Below, one piece after another: positions 33,538-44,249 of a DNA stretch of 64,000 bases; position 1 is the stretch's first letter, and every line of letters starts with the position of its first letter. Position numbers and translations under genes: made by a program. The stretch is taken from the NCBI GenBank assembly GCA_026210745.1, contig CP110632.1:4711001-4775000 (forward strand), in the 5' to 3' direction. The notes under the pieces were generated by a model. The model ran no database searches and was not told the DNA's origin. It was given only the letters and a program-made list of their open reading frames with translations. This DNA comes from Exobasidium rhododendri (taxonomy: Eukaryota; Basidiomycota; Exobasidiomycetes; Exobasidiales; Exobasidiaceae).

Positions 33538-35730
33538 ATGCCAACGTCCCATCATGGTATGGGTCTGCCCACAAGCATCGAACGATCTTCTCGAGGAATT
33601 GGATGTGGATGTTGCGCTCATTGTCAGTGCACAGGACGGTGCGTGGAAACTGAATACACACCGGACACGGTCCCGACCTTGTCACCCTATCAGCGATCTG
33701 CCCAACCATCGCGCAGTCCTAGTCCCTTGCCCTCTACTGGGAGCAGCAGCCACAACAACGCTTCTGTGGTGCAGAAGGAAGACTTCTTGAGCGTCATGGA
33801 AAGCATACCTCATCCAAATGACGTCGTTTCACTGACTCGCAAAACAAGCAAGAATGGCAGGGAAAATGTTCCCATCACGCCGACTCTACTAAGTCGACGA
33901 GAGGCTCACTCACGCAGTAATAGCAACACGAACGGGCAGGCTCAAGGCAAGGACGATACTCCCACGCCTCCCAAAGAGAAGGAAGAGCGAAGTCGAGAAA
34001 GAGAAAGAGAAAAGGGACATGCTCACAAGGAAATGAGAATTGCCAAAACCGTGCCTGCAAGCAATGTCCATCGTCGAGACTTGGCGCAAGAAGACTACGA
34101 GAAGGAATATCTTGCTCGCTTCAAGCGTGAACATCGTCGTACTGATACAGCAGAGATTGAAATTCGAACGTGGGCTCCCAGTGACGATGGCGAGGAAGGA
34201 GAGCATGCACGAGGTGTGCGCCGAAAAGATAGGAATGTTTCGAGGAAGAAGGTGGACGACGAGAAGGAAGGGACCGCCAAAGAGATGCGACGCAAGGAAA
34301 GGAACGGATCTCGCAAAGAAAAGACACTTAGAGAGGAGACGGACGAGTACGCAAGAGAGGTGCGAAAGGCAAAGACTGAAGATGCACGCAAGGAGAAAGT
34401 GCAGTACGATGAAGAGGTCGCACAGAAGGCTATGAAGGCTAGAGATGGGAGAAGTCGGCGAAAGGAGCAGCAAGAGCAGCAGCAGCGTGAGCAACGTGTA
34501 TATGCCGAGGAGGAGAAGAGCGGCGAACCTGAAGTTCGTAGAGGAAGAAAGTACGACGAGGATCGAGAGAAGGAAGCAAGAGCTAGGAGCAAGAGTCGAC
34601 CTCGCGAAGCGGTGGTGACAGTACCGCAAGATGCAGAAGTCACCAACGCCGCTCGTAGGAACACACCAGAGACGGTCTCATTCACGGTGGGTCCCATCAC
34701 TCTCACTCGAACGAAGAGCAGTCGCAATGAGGCGAGTGAACCGCTCCGGCAAGGCTCGTCACGGCGAGATCTCATCAAGGAGTTGATCAAGGCTTCTGCA
34801 CCCATCCCCGTCAACACGCTCACCCATCACGGCAATGCGTCGTGCATTGCAAACACTGGACCCCTACCCCACCTCTACGGCTCCTCGGTGACCCATATAG
34901 ACCTACCTCGAGCGATCGAGATACAGACCGGTGAAGACACCCGCTTTGGATCGTTCAATGCGATCAAGAAGCTGTCAGTCCATGTTCCATCAGAATACGG
35001 TCTTACGCTCCACTTTCTCGATTGGTCACGAAGGAACGACTCCAACGAGCCCCTGATTGCCTATCGACTGGAGGATGGCGAGAGTGGCCCTGTAGAAAGA
35101 AAGAACGAGAAGCACTTCTTCAAGAAACAGGGATTGGACTGGCTGCAAGAGTCACACGAGAATGGCAAGAAGGTCAAGGGAAGATTGAACCTAGGCGTAG
35201 GCTCTCGTGGGCCGATTCTCTTCCATATCGACGTCAAACGGAGAAAGGTGGACAAATTTATCATCACAGGTACGGCAGAGCATGAACCGAACTTCAAGGA
35301 TGATCCCCACTTTGGTGATCACGATGACTATCGACACGTCTACTTTGAGACACCCGACGGCCGTACAATGAAGTGGTATCTCGCCGAACCTGGTCGTCTG
35401 ATGCGTCTCTATGGTAGAGGAGAAAAAGACTACGGCAAAGTATATGCTGAAGCAAGAATGCAGCGTTCCGACGCCAAGAAGAATCGAGGCACGAAAGAGA
35501 CGCAGCTGTTCTTTTACGACCCGAATCATCCGGACCAACCCAGCGTCAAGGCAGATGGCATTGACAACGTGCCCATAGACACCAATATTGACTTTGGCTT
35601 TCTCTGTGCAAGCTGGTGGTGTGCTCGGCAGACATTCGATGAGAGTAAGGTGGTGGAAGCTCATGCGGAAGTGGAGCTGATTGAGAAACTGGAGAAGGCA
35701 TTCGAAGTGGATCTCTTGGCCGGGGCGTGA
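33538..35730 (+). CDS. Unknown large charged protein with tandem coiled-coil repeats
   Basis: A single exon, 730 aa. The N-terminus has a cysteine-rich patch (GCGCCAHCQCTGRC) that could bind metal or be acylated. A Ser/Pro linker follows, then a 130-residue Lys/Arg/Glu-rich helix (about 210-345) made of roughly four degenerate 24-25-residue repeats with the core [EA]-x-[RM]-R-K-x-R...RK-x-K. The C-terminal third (about 440-725) is a globular, Gly/His/Asp-rich region with sequence such as LTLHFLDWSRRND, YRHVYFETPDGRTMKWYL and FGFLCASWWCAR; I do not recognise it. No membrane segment or signal. It is possibly a fungal-specific protein linking a folded C-domain to a charged rod. Confidence 0.65.
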   Translation: MPTSHHGMGLPTSIERSSRGIGCGCCAHCQCTGRCVETEYTPDTVPTLSPYQRSAQPSRSPSPLPSTGSSSHNNASVVQKEDFLSVMESIPHPNDVVSLTRKTSKNGRENVPITPTLLSRREAHSRSNSNTNGQAQGKDDTPTPPKEKEERSREREREKGHAHKEMRIAKTVPASNVHRRDLAQEDYEKEYLARFKREHRRTDTAEIEIRTWAPSDDGEEGEHARGVRRKDRNVSRKKVDDEKEGTAKEMRRKERNGSRKEKTLREETDEYAREVRKAKTEDARKEKVQYDEEVAQKAMKARDGRSRRKEQQEQQQREQRVYAEEEKSGEPEVRRGRKYDEDREKEARARSKSRPREAVVTVPQDAEVTNAARRNTPETVSFTVGPITLTRTKSSRNEASEPLRQGSSRRDLIKELIKASAPIPVNTLTHHGNASCIANTGPLPHLYGSSVTHIDLPRAIEIQTGEDTRFGSFNAIKKLSVHVPSEYGLTLHFLDWSRRNDSNEPLIAYRLEDGESGPVERKNEKHFFKKQGLDWLQESHENGKKVKGRLNLGVGSRGPILFHIDVKRRKVDKFIITGTAEHEPNFKDDPHFGDHDDYRHVYFETPDGRTMKWYLAEPGRLMRLYGRGEKDYGKVYAEARMQRSDAKKNRGTKETQLFFYDPNHPDQPSVKADGIDNVPIDTNIDFGFLCASWWCARQTFDESKVVEAHAEVELIEKLEKAFEVDLLAGA

Positions 35731-35898
35731 AAGGAAGTCTCAATCAACCTTCAGTATATGCACTGCTCGTCGACCTCATCACCTTCTCTCTTAGTTCGGC
35801 AATTCTCCTCTCTTCGTTCTCTAAGAATGTATCATAAGACGTTTACTACTGATATCTATTGCCATGCCAACATACACAAAGTCAAACATCAACCGAAT

Positions 35899-36454
35899 TT
35901 ACTGTGCTCGATCGATGTCGAGGCCCTGACCTGGCTGTAGCTCTTGACCGGTCGTGAGAGGGACGACGTCATTGTTAGATCGGTCGTACTTCTCGTCGAT
36001 GCCTCTGGCGTTGGTGTCGTATGAGCCAGCATTGTTTGCGAGTCGCTGTTTTGAGAGGAAAAGAGACAGGAGTCAGCGCGGTGAATTGTAGGAGCTGCAA
36101 TTGTCATCGTGTGACGTTGGAGCAACTCACCTCTTTTCGCGACTCCTCCACACCTCCTGGACCCTCGAATCGATCACTGCTCTCGCCTTGCACTTGGCTC
36201 TTGTCTAGGCCACCCTCCTCCGGTGGAATGTTCTGTGCGTTTGTGCCACCGCCAGTCTGACCAGTCCTGCCAACACTGACTGAAGCACCGGCAAATTCCT
36301 CCAGGCCAGATTCATTTACGTTGCTGCTCTCTTCATTGTCAGTGGTTCTCGTGTTGTACTTGTCCTGTGTTTGGTAGTTGTCCTTGGACGACAAGCTTGC
36401 TGCTTGCTCGTTGATGATTTGCTCATCAGTTTTACCGTCGTATGCGTCAGACAT
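35899..36454 (-). CDS. Small hydrophilic disordered protein
   Basis: Two exons, 36454-36131 and 36045-35899, 156 aa; donor GTGAGT, acceptor AACAG. It is rich in Asn, Gln, Gly, Asp and Ser, lacks Cys and Trp and has hardly any hydrophobic stretch (for example DNYQTQDKYNTRTTDNEE, VGRTGQTGGGTNAQN). That composition is like hydrophilin/LEA-type stress proteins, but no named family is recognised. It is convergent with the coiled-coil gene and next to the mini-cupin. Confidence 0.62.
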
Positions 36455-36865
36455 GTTTGAAGGATGGGAGATGTGTAGAAAAGATAGAGTTGGAAGGTGG
36501 TATGCTTCTCGATGAGTCACGCATTTATATAGGAGCTTGCCATCTGACCTATCAAACGTTCCTCGCAGTCGCTTCCAAGGAAAGAAAAAGAACGCAATCG
36601 CAGCGTCGACGTCATATTGCACCTCTCACGCGATCGTAAATGAAAGAAGCGAGATGCAGGGTCCCCCTCCTGCGCCTGTCATCAATTTATCAGACGCGCT
36701 TCTTTTCTCACATGGAGGGGGGGGAGGGAGGGGGGCTTTGCATAAATCGAGAAGAACAATGAAATTGATTAAGAGAGACGTGCATGTGCCATCGTAATTC
36801 ATGCTATCACTTCCGGGGAGAGGAGAAGGGGATTGCGCTACCACGACGCACACATGTCCTGCGAA

Positions 36866-37667
36866 TCACTTGCTTTCAGACTGACCCCAGTCCTCAATGT
36901 TCTCAGTGATGGGCTTCGAGCCACTTCTGATGATGACCCAGACGAGCTTCTCGGAGCCAGGATTGATCTGTCATTGGAGACGAAGCGAGATGGTCTTCAG
37001 CGGTTGCCTTTGTCTTGCATAGGTTGGCAGGGAATGTACATACCTCTTGATGCTCGGTATACGCAGGAATGAGAGCGTGGTCGCCAGGCAAGACATCGAG
37101 CCGTTGCGATGAGTCTGTCGCGGGGTGATCGCAGGGAAGAAGACCGATGAGCGCTACCCTTGAATGACGGTAATCTTGTGCTTAGACTCACCAGGACCGT
37201 ATGCAATCTGACCTTTGCCGTGTAGGGCGTATACAATCGTGTCTGTGTATGGTCAAGAAGAGTGACGAGTAAGAAAATGGAAGGGAAGAGGCGAAGCAAG
37301 CCTGGTGCCCACATACCTTGATCGCCATGATGGTGGACAGCGCTAGAGCTGTTGGGCTGTGCTTCCATGACTTCAAGAGCGGAGGGGAAGTATTGAAAAC
37401 AGGCACAGGGTTGAGTAGTAATCCTACTGATTACATCTCCTCCTCCTTGTTGACGTACCAAGAGAACACATCTGTCTCAAGCCGCAAGAGGGAATAGGGC
37501 GGGGTCAGATCAGACATTCGGGTCATGCTACGTCTCCTTCCCATCATCGTAATCACCTTGTCTGAACATCCCACTAGAGCTGAACTTCTCTTCATTCCCT
37601 TGGTCTCTCCAGCATCCTGTTTTCCTACGTCACTTGCCTTGACAACGATTACCTCTTTGGACGGCAT
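36866..37667 (-). CDS. Small RmlC-like cupin protein, six exons
   Basis: Six exons, 37667-37557, 37471-37459, 37370-37317, 37242-37192, 37114-37044 and 36967-36866, encoding only 133 aa. Splicing yields the two cupin motifs: SSSAVHHHGDQDTIVYALHG (metal-site histidines and strand) and VLPGDHALIPAYTEHQE (second motif with the last His), then strands LVWVIIRSG and the tail ITENIEDWGQ. This is the single-domain cytosolic cupin common in fungi; the activity is unknown, perhaps a dioxygenase or isomerase-like metal site. Exon 2 is only 13 nt (ATG TGT TCT CTT G). Every donor begins GT and every acceptor AG, and the frame only works with all six. Genome scans relying on long ORFs would miss this gene. 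Confidence 0.85.
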
Positions 37668-39356
37668 GATGGGATGAGCGTGACATGCGAACTCAAGTTT
37701 CCACAAGCGACAAAAAAGTGGAGAAACTTCGTCCATGGCCGTGTGGAGGTCTGAACGTGGATCTCGCAACGAATCTCGACGTTAAAGTGTTGATTGTGCA
37801 ACTCTCCTTAGGATTCTTTACCGGTCTGTACTATTCGATGTGGTCGTGCCGGCATCCTTACTCAGATAGAGCAGAAGAAGAAATATCGACGTCGACGTGA
37901 ACGGATAGATGGCTGCAGCACGTCAGCAGCGATGGCGGTCCTGTAGTCGACCTCTTCGAAAGGGAGGAGCTAGCATTTACACGGCCTCGCTCTCTGTCCA
38001 ATGATAGACGATCAAGATGGAAGCACACATACTGAGGTGAAGACAACGTGATCAAAGGATACGTAAAAGGAGTGCATCACCGTATCGTGGTGTTCCTACC
38101 CTTGCCAAGGATGCCCCATACACACCACACAGCCGCCGTATAGACTAAAAATTATTCAGCTCGGCATCTCTTGCCTCCTTTACGACCATGTCACATTTCG
38201 ATTATGCACCTCCATTCGCTAGCCCGAAGCTCCTTTGTGACCAGACGACGTTGATATAGACATCCTGCGGCGTCCTCGAGGAAGATTGCGCGCGCAAGCA
38301 ACATCTACGCCCAAGATTGGCATACACGGGAGGGCTGAGGCCAAGGCTTGGCGTACCAAGAATCTTCCCTCCCATACCTCCATAAAGAGCGACTGTTTTA
38401 TCTCTTTTTGTCTCTGCTTGTGTCATTTCACTTTCCCCTCCCGTTCGTTCTGTGCACGTCGTTGATCCCGTTGCCCTCCCCCCAACGGCCTTTTACTTTC
38501 TTTCCCTCCCTTGTTGTTTTTATTTCCAGTTTCCTTTTTAAGGTTCGGGAAAACTCGTTATTATCGTCTTTTTCCCATATCAATCGCGAGGAGGGGGACT
38601 TACGTAATCCGTCGCCTTTCCCGTCTTCCCTTTCAGGACTAGTAGTAGTCTCCTCGATAATTATATCTTTTCGCGTCACTACAAAGCGGGCTAGCAGTGA
38701 CAGTATCGGAAAATGTGAGTGGAAATGGGGAGATAGAGTAGACGTGCGTGCCGAAACGTGCATCATCACGATATGAATACTCTAGGAATGCTTGTCCTTT
38801 GTAGCGCTAGTACCGAACAAAGCGTTGATCTTTTCCCGTTCTTTTCGATCGTCATGCAGATAAGAAGAGCGAGAATTGGAAGTGGAGAAGACTATAACAC
38901 ATACTTCTTGACTGGATCAAAGTACCGGGGGAAAAACTGCATCTTGGCAGAGAGACAGAAAAAAGAGGCCGAAACAACAAAGGGCTCCGTTGCTAGCGTT
39001 AGCTCTGGGGTTTAAATCTCTAGCGAGTGCCACCTTCCGTCTAGGCTGAATTACGAATAGAAGTAGAAGAGAGGCTTGTCCTCGCCTTTACATACTTAAT
39101 CGTCCAGATCGCGATTTTCTTCTTTCCTGATCTACCCTTTCCTTCTTCTGCAGAGCACAGGTCCCCACTTTACTCACTTTCCTCCTATCCTTTACTTCCT
39201 CCTATCTCCATATTTTTCCACCCTCACTATATCTAAGGTCCAATATCGTACACAGCCTCTTTCTACGACTTACTCATCACCCCTTTCTTCAGGCTTTCCT
39301 TCTCCTTTCCTTACTAGAAGGTGCCTCACAACAAAAGGAACCTTTACATTCTCAAT
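37668..39356. other. Large intergenic region with pyrimidine tracts
   Basis: 1,689 bp between the divergent cupin and exo-glucanase genes. Long C/T-rich stretches at 38400-38560 and 39110-39310 precede the glucanase start and probably belong to its promoter and leader. Small open frames here lack homology and splice partners. Confidence 0.5.
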
Positions 39357-40890
39357 ATGGCGAGGATAAGTGGACTTTTGACGCTTCTACAGCTTGTGTT
39401 GGTCTCGATCACACTAGCTGCTCCTTCCAGCCGAAGAGTTGCCTTTTCCACCAACTCGACAGATGACCTGCACATAAACGAAAGGGGGGAACTGGAAGGA
39501 GAGTTGTTCAACGAAAGGGGAGAGATGAAACCCAATCCTCGAGTCATGCTTCAATCCCGACAGAACCCAAGCTTCGATTATGGCTCTGGTGAGTGTATTT
39601 GCAGGGAAGGGAAAAAGTAGTAGTAGAAACAACAATAGTTGACACGATTATCTCTTATAGACAAAGTGCGAGGTGTGAATATCGGTGGATGGCTTGTCAG
39701 TGAACCTTGGATAACACCATCATTGTACGATGACACTGGCGATAGTCGGGTCATAGACGAATGGACTTTCGGGCAGTACATCTCTGACGTCGGCAGTCGA
39801 TTAGAGTCGCATTGGAGTTCCTTTATTACCCAAGACGACTTCAAGCAAATCGCTGCCGCTGGGCTAAACCATGTTCGAATCCCTATTGGGTACTGGGCCG
39901 TCGACAATACGCATGGCAACTACTACAAGGGCAGTCAATTGAGTCACTTGCAAAGCGCCGTAGGCTGGGCTCGTACGTATGGCTTGAAGGTCATGATCGA
40001 CTTGCACGGAGCACCTGGATCGCAGAATGGCTTCGACAATTCAGGCAAAAAGGGAGCGCTCAATTGGTTCACCCAGGAAAGCTACAAGACTCGAGCAAAG
40101 ACAGCTGTACAGACACTAGCACAGACGTTTGCTAGTTCGACGGATACAGTGACCATCATCGAATTGTTGAACGAACCACTGACTACTTCTGGGCCATCGA
40201 ATGCGCTCAGCTTCACACAAGACTACTACAACAACGCCTACTATGCCGTTAGATACCCGTCTGGAAGCACCGTCAGCAACTTCGCTATTGCCATTCACGA
40301 TGGCTTCCAGCCTCTCTCGGTGTGGGCCAACCAGTTGCAACCACCCAACTACCAGCAAGTCATCCTGGACACCCACATCTACTCTGTCTTCAACAACGAT
40401 CAGATCGCCCTTTCTCAGAGCAATCGGGCCAACTACTACTGCAGTCAGCGAAGTAACATCGCCACGAGTCAAACTCATCTATATACCATTGTTGGAGAGT
40501 GGACCATGGCACCGACGGACTGTGCAAAGTACCTCAACGGTCGAGGGATCGGGGCTCGCTACGACGGCTCTATGGCTGGTTCGACCAAGAAAGGAAGTTG
40601 TGCTAGTAAGACTGGGTCTGGTGCGAACTTCAGCACATTCTACAAATCATACCTCGCCAACATGTTCGACACGCAGAGAAATGTGTGAGTCTCGCTGGTT
40701 TTTTTACCACATCTGTTTTTCATCACTGATCTCCCTTGCAATCCTCGCAACTGACAGCTACGAGACAGGATCTGGCTGGATCATGTGGACGTGGAAGACC
40801 GAGCAGGCAGCCGACTGGGACTACCAGAAGGGCCTTCAATACGGTTACATTACGAGCAATCTCAATTCAAAGGGTGCAGTCTACTGCTGA
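39357..40890 (+). CDS. EXG1: Exo-beta-1,3-glucanase, GH5 subfamily 9
   Basis: Three exons, 39357-39588, 39661-40684 and 40758-40890, 462 aa. The signal peptide starts MARISGLLTLLQLVLVSITL, and a pro-region ending near MLQSRQ (possible Kex2-like processing) follows. GH5_9 blocks: RGVNIGGWLVSEPWITPS, GLNHVRIPIGYWAV, VMIDLHGAPGSQNGFDNSG, the acid/base Glu in IELLNEPL (codon 40173-40175) and the nucleophile Glu in VGEWT (codon 40497-40499). The last exon gives YETGSGWIMWTWKTE and AADWDYQ. The enzyme releases glucose from the non-reducing ends of cell-wall beta-1,3-glucan and acts in the wall or medium. The final splice (GT|GTGAGT...ACAG|C) restores Val-Tyr-Glu-Thr. Confidence 0.95.
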
Positions 40891-41386
40891 TATCCTCCCT
40901 TGTTTTGCACTCTCACTTTTACTACGAACAACAATCATGTACGCACTTCAATCCACTATCACCTACCTATACTAGACAAAAGCAATATAATCATTCGTCA
41001 TAGAGATCTACCATCGCCGTCTTCCGCGCTCAAGGAAAATGTTTTTTTCACACTAGCGCCTGCCTGTCTTCCCACTCAGACTAAAACATCCAAGAGGTGT
41101 ACTTTTAGTGATGTGGAGCACTCATTGTTCACAAGGGATAGTAAGCGTGGGCGCGGGCGCAACAACTAAAACCCAATCGTGTAGTGTCCCGCTGCTATCA
41201 CCTTTCAAATCAGCTCCACTAGCAAGCCACTGCGTCCTTAGAAGAAGTTATAGGCTCCGCCTGAACGCCGTAGCCTCTTGTCCTCCTTTCCTTGCGCCTT
41301 TGCTTGCGACGTCGACGACTTCGAATTTGCTCATTCTTCCTCCTTACCTCATTCTTCACCAGCACTCTTAGCTACACATCACTGCC
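40891..41386. other. Intergenic, no gene seen
   Basis: A 496-bp spacer, 3' region of the glucanase and promoter of the amidohydrolase-like gene; nothing recognisable. Confidence 0.5.
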
Positions 41387-42791
41387 ATGGCGCCAAATCC
41401 ACACAAGCTCACTCTTTCAAAGGACGCATTTGCTCCTTCCAACGAAGCTCAAAGCACCGTCAATGAGTATCCAGAGGAAGTCAAGCTGGTCATCTCTGGC
41501 AGCGCAGGCGCAAAAGCAATTGACTCGTTGGCGGTGAATTGGAAAAAGGATGGCTTTGGAATGGCAAAGGGAAAGACTGCCTTGACTGGTATCATCTACG
41601 AATTGGGTCAAGGTGAAGCAGCAGATCCTACAATGGAAGCATTCAGCGTTGCTAGTGAGACACCCGGTAATATCGCCCTCACGTTGATACACCCTCTTGT
41701 GGGCGGAGTCAACGCCAAGCTACCTCCGCCGGATAGCGCTCCTCAGCATGCATACATATGCTTCAGTCTGCCTACGATCACGAAAGAAGAGCAGTTGCAG
41801 GGGGAGAATGAGGGCAAGTGGTTGGCTATGTTCAAGGAGGCAAGCGAGAGGAAGTTGACGCTGGAATTAGCCCTTGATGGAGATGAAAGCGTCCATGAAG
41901 CGGTAGAGAAGCTCCTAGGCAAGGCATGGGATGAGGAAGCAGAGCGAGCGAAGGAGAATGGCGAAGATGTCAACAGTACGGGCGTCAGGATCATTTTTGG
42001 TGGGTAGACTGAAGACAGGGAATTTGCATTTGTGGACGACTGATTCTTTATACTGCCTGCCCCTCCAGATGCCTTGGCCTCGACACCACGATCCCATGCA
42101 AGCTCTCAACTACATCGCAGCAAGGAACTGGAGAACTGGTCTGATTTTATTCGAGTGAGTGTTGATGCACGCAGAGGTCCAAAATCTGTCGCTTGCTAAT
42201 TAAGTGAGCGCTATTGTTTTTCTCCTTCATTGCAGCGACTGGCTTTGCATCCTCGAGTCTTCCTCAAGATCTCTCCTCTGCCCGTCTCCAGCCTGCTCCC
42301 CAACTCTCTTTCAACTCCCCTTCGCAGCGCTGATGCTCCCGCCAGCCTTGTGCCATCTGTCGTGGCTGGAGCTGCTCACTCAGCCGCCGATGTGGCAATG
42401 CAGGCAATCAACGTCACTGAGACTTTAACCACGTCTTCCCCACAGGAACGTAGAAAAGAGCTGTTGCGTCGCCTACGAATCTTCTTAGACACAGCATTGG
42501 AAGCGTTTGGAGAAGAGCGACTTGTCTGGGCAGCCTATATGGGCACAGGCAGTGCAAGCGTATCCAGTGCCGCCGCCATTGTGGACAAAGAAGCCTTATC
42601 CGAGGTGGAAGAGTGGTTTGAGATCTGCAGAGAAAGCCTTGCTTCGAGTGGACTGAATCGAGCCAGCCTGACCAACATCTTTGCCAAGTGAGTGTAGTCT
42701 CGGCGTCGGAAGCATTTGTCGAAGTTCTACTGATCCTATGTATCTTTTTTATATCGCCTATAGTAATGCTTCGAGGGTGTATCGTTTGTGA
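41387..42791 (+). CDS. Divergent amidohydrolase-like (TIM-barrel) protein
   Basis: Four exons, 41387-41999, 42069-42154, 42236-42687 and 42764-42791, 392 aa. Without splicing it appears as two unrelated ORFs; GTGGGT...CTCCAG, GTGAGT...TGCAG and GTGAGT...TATAG join them in frame. The C-terminal half follows amidohydrolase-2/TIM-barrel logic: VRIIFDALAS (where VVLDHLG is usual), LHPRVFLKISPLP, FGEERLVWAAYMG (compare the G-x-x-R-v-m-f-G-S-D block) and the closing IFANNASRVYRL. The expected N-terminal metal ligands (H-x-H) and the catalytic Asp are absent, so it may be inactive or use another chemistry. The N-terminal 150 residues resemble nothing I know. No signal peptide. The Tc1 element begins 94 bp downstream of its stop. 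Confidence 0.75.
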
Positions 42792-42885
42792 AGTTCCCTT
42801 CTCTGGAATAGTGGATGAAGCAGGCGCAACCGTTCGCTTTTAGGGGCGACTTCACTAAGAGCTTGCAGCATTTATGTATACTATA

Positions 42886-42920
42886 CGTAGGCTCCATAAT
42901 TAAATCAATTTTCGCGCGAC
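42886..42920 (+). repeat. Left terminal inverted repeat of Tc1 element
   Basis: CGTAGG, a variable stretch, TCAATTTT and CGCGCGAC, mirrored at 44212-44249. About two thirds of aligned bases match by eye, so the ends have diverged. Confidence 0.75.
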
Positions 42921-42989
42921 GCCATCCTTACACCGAGCACACCGAGCATGATTCTTGTGTGATGACGTGGCCTTTCTGCTCTCAATAAG

Positions 42990-44141
42990 ATGCCTTTTAC
43001 CATCATCAGTGCCAGCACCATGCCGAGAGGCCTTGAAATACCAGGGGAGAAGAGAGCTCTAGCTGTGGGTATGTGGAAGGGCGGGGTAAAGCAGGTAACT
43101 ATAGCGAAAGAGCTTGGCCTTCAGCCTTCTACACTTTGCCGCATCATCAAGCGCTTCAAGGCTAGGAACACAGTGAAGAACAACCCCCAATCTGGCAGAC
43201 CGCCTGCAACCACACGGCTAGAACGCTGCAGAATGGTCTCATGGGCAAAACAGCATCATTGGCAGCCATACAAGTGGGTCATGGCGAGGTACTGTATTGG
43301 TGTTAGTAAGACCACATTTGTGAGGGTCCTACGGAGGGCGGGACTGCAGCGCTATACTGCGCAGCTAGCACCCAGGCTTACAAATAAGCACAAGGAGAAG
43401 CGCAGAGAGTGGGCAGAGTACGCAGCAGGTATGAATTGGCGCAGAGTGGTCTTTACCAATGAGTCATCTTTCAAGGCAGATATCCTTGGCAGCACCAAAC
43501 CAAAGGTAACAAGGAAGAGAGGAGCAAGAGATCGCCACCTGCTGAAGAATATGGCCACAAAGTGGAAGTCCAGGCCGCAGCAGCTAATGGTATGGGGCGC
43601 TATAGCAATCGGTCACAAATCACCATTGGTCCGAATGCAGTACAGGGCTGGAGAGAGTGTTAATGGTGCAATGTACTCGGATCTCATTATTCACGATAAC
43701 TTGGCGCCGTTCTTGCTGCAGGTAGAGCAGGCACTACCACCCTCTCTACTTCCGGCTCTAGCTTGTGAGGACAACGCAAAGCCACACAGCTGCAGAGTAT
43801 CAGCAGAAATGAGGGACACTATTGGCATGGTCCCTTATCACCATCCTCCTCAAAGTCCCGACTTGAACCCGATTGAAGAAGTCTGGCTATATATGAAGCA
43901 GCGCATGGCTAGCCAGAAGGGTCGCAACCTTACTCTCAATGAGCTGTGGGAGCTAGTGCAGGAGTACTGGGATGAGGTTCCGCAGCCATGGATAGACCAG
44001 AAGATCCGGAGCATGGATTCTAGGCGCAGCGCTGTAGCTAAGCAGAAAGGCGGCATTATCTCAAAGATGGACATCCGGGCAACGGTACCAAGCATAGAAG
44101 AAGAGTCGAGCCTCACATCTGTATCATATCCACATACATAA
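42990..44141 (+). CDS. Tc1-like DD34E transposase, first catalytic Asp appears replaced
   Basis: A single open frame of 383 aa (or 373 aa from the second ATG at 43020). The N-terminus is a helix-turn-helix (VTIAKELGLQPSTLCRIIKR) followed by the GRPP linker (QSGRPPATT), as in Tc1/Tc3 transposases. The catalytic RNase H-like domain has CEDNAKPHS (second Asp, codon 43770-43772) and SPDLNPIEEVW (Glu, codon 43875-43877) separated by 34 residues, the DD34E spacing. At the first acidic position the sequence reads VVFTNESSF, with Asn (AAT, 43458-43460) where Tc1 relatives have FSDES. No stop or frameshift interrupts the frame. If the Asn is the catalytic residue, the protein should bind but not cut. 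A C-terminal tail of about 20 residues extends past the usual end. Confidence 0.9.
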   Translation: MPFTIISASTMPRGLEIPGEKRALAVGMWKGGVKQVTIAKELGLQPSTLCRIIKRFKARNTVKNNPQSGRPPATTRLERCRMVSWAKQHHWQPYKWVMARYCIGVSKTTFVRVLRRAGLQRYTAQLAPRLTNKHKEKRREWAEYAAGMNWRRVVFTNESSFKADILGSTKPKVTRKRGARDRHLLKNMATKWKSRPQQLMVWGAIAIGHKSPLVRMQYRAGESVNGAMYSDLIIHDNLAPFLLQVEQALPPSLLPALACEDNAKPHSCRVSAEMRDTIGMVPYHHPPQSPDLNPIEEVWLYMKQRMASQKGRNLTLNELWELVQEYWDEVPQPWIDQKIRSMDSRRSAVAKQKGGIISKMDIRATVPSIEEESSLTSVSYPHT

Positions 44142-44211
44142 TCATAGAATTTGGTCACCACCATTGCGTTTCGTACATGCTATATTGATGGAGCAGGCCC
44201 ATTCTCATAAA

Positions 44212-44249
44212 GTCGCGCGTGAAAAATTGACTTTCTTTCGGTACCTACG
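44212..44249 (-). repeat. Right terminal inverted repeat of Tc1 element
   Basis: Reverse-complement partner of 42886-42920, ending CCTACG next to the flanking TA. Confidence 0.75.

Larger units (their letters stand above)
42886..44249 (+). mobile_element. Tc1/mariner-superfamily DNA transposon
   Basis: A 1,364-bp element bounded by imperfect terminal inverted repeats. The left end is 42886-42920 and the right end 44212-44249. Both begin CGTAGG and share TCAATTTT and CGCGCGAC blocks in the same order, with a short gap. It is flanked by TA on both sides (42884-42885 and 44250-44251), the target duplication of this superfamily. It holds one transposase ORF. Insertion is intergenic, between the amidohydrolase-like and alcohol dehydrogenase genes, so probably harmless to both. 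Confidence 0.85.

Noticed and set aside
34095-34823. 242-aa antisense frame under the coiled-coil gene
   Set aside because: Ser/Leu/Phe composition mirrors the charged repeats on the plus strand; a typical shadow.
42069-42154. Separate small gene starting MPWPRHHDP in another frame
   Set aside because: This frame gives an orphan peptide; the alternative frame joins perfectly to both neighbours of the amidohydrolase-like gene.
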